Both the position numbers and the translations under genes were made by a program. 64,000 nt of DNA from Rhabditoides inermis (Eukaryota > Nematoda > Chromadorea > Rhabditida > Rhabditidae), in the NCBI GenBank assembly GCA_963966185.1, contig CAWZYM010000392.1:227501-291500 (forward strand). Reading direction: 5' to 3'. Below are positions 37,675-46,475 of this stretch, piece after piece. The notes under the pieces were generated by a model. That model searched no databases, was not told the DNA's origin, and saw nothing but the letters and a program-made list of their open reading frames with translations. Position 1 is the first letter of the stretch, and the number at the start of each line of letters is the position of its first letter.

Positions 37675-40600
37675 CTCTCACCCACCTGTCTCTTTCCAGG
37701 AGTGGCGATTCCTCCCCGTACGGCGGCCATTTGCCCGAAACACTGTTCCACCACCGTGTCCAGCTGCCTCTTCATCTCCGCTGTCCGCAGATCCACTATA
37801 CACGCAGCGGGGTTCGGCTCGTCTCGATGTACTTGCATGATGTGTGTCTGGATGAGACAGTTCCTTTCTAAAAGCAACGGCATAGTACGCTACGCATACA
37901 TGTAAAAAGTGACTGACTGTTGTACTGATGTCCGCAGATGGAGCATGCGAAGTACTTGATGCCGCAGTGGGTGGCCGCGTGTTGCTGCAGGTTGTACAGC
38001 GCCGACACGACCACACTGGCACTACAGCCAGTGAACTAGAAAACATAGGGATGCGTTATGAAAAGATACGGAAATAATGCTTACCTGGCAAGGTACTTTC
38101 TTCCTGGTTGGATCACGCAACAAAGTCCGCTGCTCGCCACTCCCACTTTTCTTTGGAGATGAAAACTTACGTTTCGAAACGCGCTTCGAGGATCGCTGAA
38201 AGATACATAAATATTGAACTAAACCGAGATAATACTCACGGTGGAATCGTCGTTCCAGTTATCATCGTCGGGCTCCGCTTCTTCCTCGGCCTCCCAGTCG
38301 TCGTCATCTCCCCACTCCTCGTCCTTCTTCGTCTCTTCTCCTTCACCATCCTCGTCCATCCAATCTACATCCTTCTCCACTCTCTCCGTCACATAATCCG
38401 TCTTTTCTTCCTTCATGTCCTCCTTCTCTTGCTTTTCCTCCGATGACATTTTCGAATGATGCGATTCGGATCGCAGTATTTTGACGAGTGGGTCCTGCAG
38501 ACATTAGTACACACTAACACATCAATAATGAAGTATACCAACCACTTTGTCTTCTGCTCCGGAGCATTGCACGACAGTCTTCTTCAGTCTCTTGATCGTC
38601 TTCTCAGTCGAGCGTGTTCGTTCAAGGTGTTTCAATCGCTCGTCCTCCGCCCATCGATCGTGGCGCACCGCAGAGCGAGTGCGACGTTGCGGCTAGGATC
38701 AACATTCAAATTAACAACATCGTAAAAGCATATAAACTTACCTTGGAAGACGATGCTTGGTGCTCCACAATCTCGACTTCGTCGTCTTCGCCATTCTCGT
38801 CCGACACATCCCTCTCTTCCATGTCCACCGCCGCTTCGTCTCCCCCTTCTTCATCCATCAGCATCTCCTCAGTCATCTGCATATCCTCCACCTCATCATC
38901 CTCTTCTACCGACAAAGCGCGCTTCTTCTGAAAAGTTGATACATAACCCATATGCAGCTGGTCCTCGTCTCACCGTGCGTGGTGTTCGCTTCCTTGTCTT
39001 GATGGTAGGTTGCTGTAGGGGAGGAGGGACGCCGGGCACTCTCTTCTCCTTCAGATCGCGAGGAAACGCAATCAGACTCATCACACGCACCTCCTCCACT
39101 TTCTACAAAAATATCCATTTGTGGATAAGACATGCATTAACTCGCCTCCGCTGTGCTTTCGTCAATCATCTCTGCCTCTCCACAGTGTGAAGTCGACACG
39201 TGCTGCTTAATAACGCTGTCGTCTTAAACAACAGGTAAAATGGCAACAATAAGATGAATGAATATTAGCACAATAAAGCAACGTACAGTGCGACTCCTCC
39301 GAGCACATGGAACACTTGTAGAAGGGGCGGATAGATATATGGGTGACAATGTGGGTGCGGAGAGAGGGCAGGTTTCGACGCACCTCGCGAGTACACAACT
39401 GAAAAAAATCGAAAATATACTGCAAATCAAACAATACACATACCATGCAGTGGGTGACGCCAGCGTGGCCGGGCCTGTCAGCGAGGAAGATTCGCTTGAC
39501 CGTGTTCGCATCGTCCTCCGGCAGCTCCTCATTCGGCTTGCTCTCCTCTCGAGCCTCTTCTGGTTCTTTCTGACCATCCTTCTCACCCGCTCCTTCGTCC
39601 TTCACCTCCTCTGGCGGCATGTTCTTCTCCTGCCGATCCCCGTGGGCGTTTTCGAAGCACTTCACGTACATCTCGTCTATGTCCGCATTCATCTACAGCA
39701 TGATCATAACATACAGGAAACGAAATTTTGAAACGACCTGTGTCCTGTTTTTCATCTCCTCTATCAAATCGCCAGTCGCATTGTGATGCTTCACGTAGTG
39801 TTTTCGAATCGTGCTTCGGACTGAAAACATTGTGATGAGCATTGAAGTGATATATTACCGTTGGTGACGGTAGTGCGACATTCTCGGCAGCGATAGAAGG
39901 GTCCTCGACAGTGAGAGATGGCATGCGAAACTCGCTGCTTCACAAGTACGTCCACACCACACAACTGAAACAACATGTTTACAGATGTACAAACAACATG
40001 TTTACAGATGTACCACTCACGTTGCAAATCAATTTACGGTTGGAGTGTTTCTGGATGGTCTTCTTGAGGGCGAGAGCGCGCTCCTCTAGGTCACGACATT
40101 CAAGCGCGGAACGCTGCTGAACAGTCAACTATCGATAAAAACATTGAATGAATGATGCTGCTGATCAGAAACACGAAACTTACAATGTGTGGTTGGCGCG
40201 GAGAGACGGACTGCTCAATGAGCGACTCGCGCCTGCTACTGCTCACTGTCGGCGACGGCACACAATCCGCGCGTGACTGCAAATAGATAAGATCATGAGC
40301 GATTCGACACAATGGACTAACCTCCGTCCACTGGGGTTTTACGTCGAGGAAAAGATGGCTGAAGTCGTCGGGTTCGGTGTGTGACAGTGACAGGGGCTCT
40401 GGAGGTGGGACGGGAGAAGTCTGGGCCAGCGAAGCAGTTCCACTGCATCCCTGTCGATCACTCAGCTCCACAGAGTCATCCCACGCAAGCCCACACGTCT
40501 GAGTACTCTGCTCCTTCACAGGATGACCGTTTCTGAAACAAACAGTTAACTTTAATCAAATTGTTATGGCGCATAAAATGGAAACTAACTTCTTTGTTGA

Positions 40601-40825
40601 TTCTCCCTTGTAACAACCGCACTTCTTAGCGCGTTCTGCTTCAGTGCCGTACAAAATGTCGCCGACAAAGTAGACATTGAATATGGATTTGGTTCGAAAG
40701 AACTAAAATGAACCAATGTTAATAATAGTGAAATTAAAACAGCTCACCGAGAGTATGTCGACGGGCAGTGAAGCGTCTTTTGTCATGCGCACAACGGCGT
40801 ATGATATGTCATCACACGCCGCCAT
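36935..40825 (-). CDS. ZF3: multi-C2H2 zinc-finger protein, 4 modules
   Basis: Paralogue with the clearest N-terminal domain: ATG at 40825, ISYAVVRMTKDASLPVDIL, split exon FFRTKSIFNVYFVGDILYGT, then CGC. An acceptor (TTTAG) lies 11 bases before the ATG. The linker holds QSTQTCG and FLDVKPQWTE. Four modules: CGVDVLVKQRVSHAISH / CRECRTTVTN; CTREVRRNLPSLRTHIVTH with HVSTSHCGEAEMIDE; CSASVVVSALYNLQQHAATH with VDLRTAEMKRQLDTVVEQ and CFG; and CRKCDKLVYNAPSEKRHHAL with DLWTDEKRAELDAVMRQ and CYP. Between modules 2 and 3 is a long acidic region with Asp/Trp-rich stretches (about 38.95-38.2 kb). It ends EEESIE at the TAG at 36935. A (CT)n repeat lies in an intron at 37637-37670. It could in principle be two transcripts, because an internal ATG (38449) opens the acidic region, but the upstream frame stays open. 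Confidence 0.72.
37637..37670. repeat. (CT)n microsatellite in ZF3 intron
   Basis: About 17 CT units inside a ZF3 intron; the gene's sense strand carries GA. Confidence 0.95.
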
Positions 40826-41301
40826 CACCAGGAGACCTAAATCAAACTTAAAAATAACTATAAAACAAAAAAAACAACGTTAAAAACATTGCATATTTTT
40901 GAATACAGTCCTTCATGGCGCTCGAAAATTTCAAGAGACAAGAGAAAAAAAACGACGCAGATGTGTAGATTTTCCCACGCAACTGTGCAATAAGCGATAA
41001 AACAATGTACTACTCTTCAGATTCAGAAGAGCAGCCTTGAAAATTGAAACAAGGTTTGCTGAGATATTTCTTGAACAGTGAAATATATATTTTTGTCAAA
41101 AAATTTATCGCAAATTCGACAACTTGGAACAAAACAACAACGTTCAATTAAACACATTCGAGTAGCAATACCATCAAAATAACACTAACAGAAGAACAAC
41201 ACTGATAAACGAACAAAACAAGACAACATCATTAGTTAATTGCACAGTACTGGTGAGCTCAGTGGGTAAGGTCGTAAAATGAGTAAAATATGACCGTAAG
41301 C
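40826..41301. other. Gap between ZF4 and ZF3
   Basis: 476 bp, AT-rich, between the ZF4 stop and the ZF3 ATG. No gene is seen. It is a candidate intercistronic spacer or promoter. Confidence 0.5.
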
Positions 41302-44300
41302 TTACTCGTCCGTCTTCATCTCTCCGAAGGGGAATAGCTTCTCCAGAGCCTGATCCAAGTCCGCTTTCATCTAAAACCGTACATATATTATCTTTTAAAA
41401 GGACTTCCGTAAGAGAAGAGTTTGTGTTACCCAACGTAATGCAACAAAAGCTCATGCATTTTATCGATCGAAATAGTACACAAACCTGCTCTTTCTGCAA
41501 TAAAAATTAATGCGAGCAAATGTTGTACGTCGGCAAATTGATTTCGGTATCTGATCGATTATATACTTGTTGAACTATTGGAGCAGGTTTGTGTACTATT
41601 TCGATTGATAAAATGCATGAGCTTTTGTTGCATTACGTTGGGTAACTCAAACTCTTCTCTTACGGAAGTCCTTTTAAAAAGATAATGAATGTACTTTTAT
41701 TGGATTTCATATAAATCTATTTACATTAACATAAACCACAAAACATTTTTTAAAGAAATTCAACAGTTCACCCATCTTGTTGAGTCCAAAATTGTATAAA
41801 TTTTGCAAAAAAAGAGTTTAGGTAATGCTGATAGGAAAAGTTACAATCCCAATGTCATTTCTATGTGAAATCATATAGTACAAAAAGTTTGCCACCAGCC
41901 GGAACCCAACTCGAGCCATGTGTCTCAACGGGCGCATTCGCTAACCACAACACTACTGTGCACACGGCAGGGCACGCGATCTGAACGATATCAGTGCAAT
42001 CCATAGGTAGTGCGGAATGTGCACTCCCTGTCTGCTGGGGGCAACCGGTGCGCGCCAACATCTATCAGCATCACATTGTTCTCGCAAAGATTCTAAGGGA
42101 TCTTTCGTTCAGTCGCTTTTTGCCGATTTTAGCGCGTGACTATTCTTAACACAAACCAACCAGCGCTACCGCGCTGGTTGTAATTATCAAATAAATTAAA
42201 GGGAGTGTACACTCTGAATTTCGAGGTTGAGTTAGCACCGGGATGTGAAAATATGAGGAAAATGATACACTTTTGTCAATACAACTATGTGTCGAAGATA
42301 CCTAAAAGTCGATGAAAAATTCTGTTGAACATTGAAAATTGGCACCAATTGGCACCAATTTCTGCATTTTGCGCTCAATTTTCATCTATTTGCAAGCATT
42401 TTCAGAAAATAGTTGTATTGACAAAAATACATCGTTTTCATCATATTTTCACATCCCGGTGCTAACTCAACTTCAAAATTCAGAGTGTACACTCCCTTTA
42501 ATAACCAATTAACCTCATCCGATCGCACGTCGATAGGCCTGCACGAAGTATTGTGCGTGGCGATACAGTGCGGACGAATAACATGTTCCACTGTAACATA
42601 TTGAAATAAATAAGATACACGTATGGAACATACGTTGAGCGGTGAAGCTGCAGAGCATACACCTGTAGGCTGGCCGAGTCCATTTGAGATGCGCGTCCAC
42701 GCAGTGTACCACCTGGCGATAGCGACTCACATAGCGCACACCACACCCACACTCCTGCAACAAAATAAGTTCACGACAGATATACATCAAACACTACTCA
42801 CAGTGCATTCGTGGTGATGTAGCTTCAGTTTCTCTGGCGCTGACTCAACCTCCTCTTCGTTGAACATACTTTCCTCCTTGTCGAGTACATCCTTCTCCTT
42901 CTCCTCCTCGTCTTTCTCGTCCTCGTTGGACATTCCTTTCTCCTCGTCGAGTACACCCTTCTCCTCCTCGTTGGACATGCTTTTCTTGGGGGGCTCCTCC
43001 TTCACGTCCACGTTCAACGGCTCAATCTACAACAAGGTATGTGTAAAACTACGTAACAATGAATCAGACCTTCGTATCGATATCCATCACTGGGGCATTG
43101 TCGATAGAAGGGAGAGAGTTGTCATGCTGTTGGTTCTCCGGCGCCAGTGCCGCGTCTGTCTCTGGCTTTGTTTCTCCCACGAGTTTCGCTTCAACGTCCG
43201 CAATTTGATCCGCGATCTCATAGACGCACTCCGGGAAACACGCGGCAAACATGACATGCTTCTCGCGCAGCCTCTGAAATCACTCATTTTAACAAATGTC
43301 TACGTATGAATACCCCACCTTCGGAGTCCACATGTTGACGCACATCTCATCCAGTTTCTGACCCGCCCCCTTCTCTCCGTGTACCAGGCGCAGATGTTTC
43401 ATCAGAGAGAAGCGGTCTGCAATATGATAATTTGCACAGTGAACAGTGAACGTATACACTTTTAGTGAACGTGTACACTTTTAGTGAACAGTGAACGTGT
43501 ACACTTTACACCACTACTTACACTTGGACTGGAAGTTGCACACCGAGCAAGTGAAACCGCGGAAGGTCATATGAGAGACGGCATGGCGCAGGCGATCCGT
43601 CATCGACGCGGTGCGACGAGTACATTTCTAAAAATGCATTTTAAAATATCTTAGTTTTTTTATACCTTGCAGTGCCCCGATAGGTTCTTGGGGATCTTGG
43701 ACTGCTCTGGGACAGCCGAATGCCTGGCCACTTTCGCTTTGGGAGCGTCACGATCGGCACCGGCCGATATCCTTTTGATGCTCTTCTGGAAGACACTCCA
43801 GCTGTTGCCGCTGCCCCTTCCCTCGCGCATCATTGGGAAGCACCGCTTGAGATTCTTCCTCACTTTCTCCATCAGCTAAAAGAAAAGAGTTTCTTATCGA
43901 TCCTGCATGAACACACACACCTCAGGAGTGCGCAGATCCGTCCAACGCCCTTCACTGCCATGTTTCTCCACATGTTTCTTGGTATTGCGAAGTCCTGTAT
44001 TAAATCATAGCGTTAAGATCGTCAATGAATTATTCGTTAATGAATTACTTAAATTGTATTATGAATTCAAAATAACTGACTGGTTGATTGGAAGGAGCAG
44101 GCGCTGCAACCGAAGAGAGTGGTATCGATGTGGGACAGCGCATGATCGCGAAACTGCCAGCGGGGGAAGTCACAGAAACACACCTAAATGGAAAGAAGGT
44201 GAGGTAAGAAAACACTAGCATACCTGACAGGGAAACATTTGCACCTCATCCTCAGATGCAGTCGTTTCTTCCTCTTCTTCTTCCTGTGCTGTTTGAATCG

Positions 44301-45916
44301 CTTCTCCATGTACCTCAAACTGATTCGGGAACGTACGCAGCGACGTGGCTCGAACATCATCCAACTTCTATAACAATTGTGTACACTTCGTGCCCTGATT
44401 CTCAAACCGCCGACCTTCTTATCACTCTCATCCACAACCGAGTTTCTGCCGCCGTGGTGAGTAGAGACGTGATGCTTCGCAGAAGGCTCAACTGCAAACA
44501 TTTTTCACATATTAATTAGTCGAACAGTACTCAATACTGAGTAAAAGGCAAAACAAACTGACAGTGAGAAGCAAACTCGCAGCGAGTACACTTGAAGAAC
44601 GCGGGTACCGACACATGAAGAGAGATGTGCATGCGCATTGCGTTCAGATTGCGTGGAACAGAGACAGTACACAACTGAAAAAAAATGTTTGGAAAAAATC
44701 ACATAAAAAGTGACTAACCGCACACTTGGTGTATCTCTTTTTGGCAGGCAAGAGAGAAAGATGGGGTCGAGAGTTCTCGCCGTCCATTGCATCGAGTAGT
44801 CCATCTAGCACTTCTCCTTCATCGCTGCCCTCATCCTCATCCTTCTCCTCCTCCGAAGACTCATCCAAGTCGCGGTGATTCGACTCGAAACAGAGCAGCA
44901 TCACAGCCTGGATCTCAGCCTTCACCTTAAATGAAAATACGATGTACACGACCACGAAATAAAACAACAAAACAAACACCTGTGGAGTGCGGAGGTCGTC
45001 GATGATATCTTCCTCGACCTCTCCGGGATGCAAACGGGTCATATGAGGACCAATTGCCGAACGATCTGCAGATGTACCAAAGACTTTAAAAACACCTTTA
45101 AAAAACTTACGATTGGAAGAGAAGTTGCACATAAGACAGCGGAAGAAGGGTCCCTTGCAGTGCGAGGAAGCGTGCGAATGCAGACACTTGGGGCTGATGC
45201 GCATTCCACAGCCCGAAATATTGCAAGGCAGGGAAGCACCCTTTCGACGCGCTTCGCGAGTCAACGCCGCCAACCGACTTTTCAGCTTGTTCCGCTGCTT
45301 TCTCGTGTAAGGCTTCTAAACGAAATATAATAGTTCTTGAACTATATCACTCATCGCTCTCCTTTGAAAAATAACATATGGCTATGAATACCAATATACG
45401 TATTACATACTACACGTTTGACACCACAAACCTGTCTTCCAGGATCCACAATCATAGTCTTGCGGCGATCTGTTGCGTATCTCGCACCACCATCCTAATA
45501 TAATTTGAAATAATTTTGAAACAACGACCACAAGTGGACCAGACCAACCTCCTTGAGTTGAAGGGGAATACTGGCGTCCTCGATATCCTCACTCGAATCA
45601 ACGATATCTTCTGCGGCAATAGGAACTTCGGCGGGATGAGCAGCTTCCCACTCTTCGCTACCGGCTTCCTCAGATGCGAGAGCATGACCTTTCACCTCAT
45701 GACAACCGCACTCAATTGCTCTCTCCGCAGCTGACCCGCACAACACAGTTTTCACGAAACGCACATCCGTTCCCTCAATGCGGGAAAACTGGAATTAATA
45801 TAATACATAACACACACAAAATGAATAAAAACCTACCTCCAATAATTTAGCCTGCATAGCGGCCTTGTTGTTGCCTTTCACCGTAAATATAGCATAAGAG
45901 TCACTGTCGTCGTCCA
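41302..45916 (-). CDS. ZF4: multi-C2H2 zinc-finger protein, 5 modules
   Basis: First gene of the array in the direction of transcription and the most diverged. It starts at the ATG at 45916 directly after a TTGTAG acceptor. The N-terminal domain is recognisable but altered: SYAIFTVKGNNKAAMQAKLL, split exon FSRIEGTDVRFVKTVLCGS, then CGC. Five modules: CGMRISPKCLHSHASSH / CLMCNFSSN / DDLRTPQ; CTVSVPRNLNAMRMHISLH with HVSTHHGGRNSVVDE; CFCDFPRWQFRDHALSH with TDLRTPE and CFP; CTRRTASMTDRLRHAVSH; and CGCGVRYVSRYRQVVHCVDAH with PIDVRSDE|MKADLDQALEK and LFP. It ends FGEMKTDE at a TAA at 41302. Acidic repeats (NEEEKGVLDEEKG type) precede the last module. The last intron (41371-42513, 1,143 bp) is over 20 times the usual size and carries two foldback elements. 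Confidence 0.74.
41387..41686. mobile_element. Foldback element 1 (about 105-bp inverted repeats)
   Basis: The arms at 41387-41491 and 41581-41686 are reverse complements with only about two substitutions and one indel. They enclose an 89-bp spacer. The left end lies about 11 bp from the acceptor of the last ZF4 exon. No coding capacity. A non-autonomous foldback or MITE-like element is the likeliest explanation. Confidence 0.8.
41880..42060 (-). repeat. Possible tRNA-like / SINE-like segment
   Basis: On the minus strand, GTGGTTAGCGAATGCGCC resembles a pol III A box and GAGTTGGGTTCCGGC a B box, about 35 bp apart. No complete tRNA cloverleaf is evident. It could be a tRNA-derived SINE remnant in the last ZF4 intron. 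Weak evidence. Confidence 0.25.
42196..42501. mobile_element. Foldback element 2, MITE-like, TTAA ends
   Basis: The arms at 42196-42288 and 42409-42501 are near-perfect reverse complements. The outer ends read TTAAAGGGAGTGTACACTC and its complement, so TTAA lies at both borders as either target duplication or terminal sequence. The inner spacer has a small palindrome (ATTGGCACCAAT). It starts 12 bp from the donor of the last ZF4 intron. No coding capacity. Confidence 0.8.
43435..43515. repeat. Short degenerate tandem repeat in ZF4 intron
   Basis: Three copies of AGTGAACGTRTACACTTT-like units, with interspersed AGTGAACAGTGAAC, fill most of a small intron of ZF4. Confidence 0.8.
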
Positions 45917-46475
45917 TCTACAACATCGAATCACAAGTATTAACCATAAAAGAACACAATTACGCATCAAAAAAACAAATATGAAAAAAATCCCCTAAAA
46001 ATCGAAGACTTTCACAACAATATTGTGAACCAATTTTTATTCTCCACCTGTCTGTAACCTCATAAAACTAACAGTCTTTCCATCGGTTACGGTATCCAGT
46101 TATGTCACCGATTAATTTTGAATGAAATTTTTAGGCCAGCTTGTTTTCGCACACAAAAAATGTCTTGAGGTCTTGAGGAATGTACAGGCACTCTGGGGGC
46201 TTGTGTTCACTGTGAATTGCTCTTTCTCGGCTGTAACTTCACGCTTACGTACAAAATACAATATTAGTTTTGAAGTCGGAATCAGTGCTGCGTGAGGTGA
46301 GACTAGGTGAAAGGGCTTTTAGTTTGAAAAAATAAACGGTACCTATTTTGACAAATATTGTTTATTTTAATAAAGTACTAGCGTGTATAGCGTGTACTGG
46401 TAAAGAACTGAGATTATTAGGGAATATCATAATATACAATATTGGTTAGGAGACAATAGAAGTGTGTATGTGTGT
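45917..46475. other. Gap upstream of the zinc-finger array
   Basis: 558 bp between the PLEKHD1 stop and the ZF4 ATG, both on the minus strand. It is the likely promoter region of ZF4, or of the whole array if it is an operon. No gene or strong repeat is seen. Confidence 0.5.

Noticed and set aside
38108..38449. Separate short acidic gene inside ZF3 starting at the ATG at 38449
   Set aside because: The frame is open upstream to a good acceptor near 38495 and fits the ZF3 exon chain, so an internal Met is more likely.
39966..40016. Two direct copies of AACAACATGTTTACAGATGT as a CRISPR-like or regulatory array
   Set aside because: There are only two adjacent 22-bp copies in a ZF3 intron; a simple tandem duplication explains it, and CRISPR arrays do not occur in animals.
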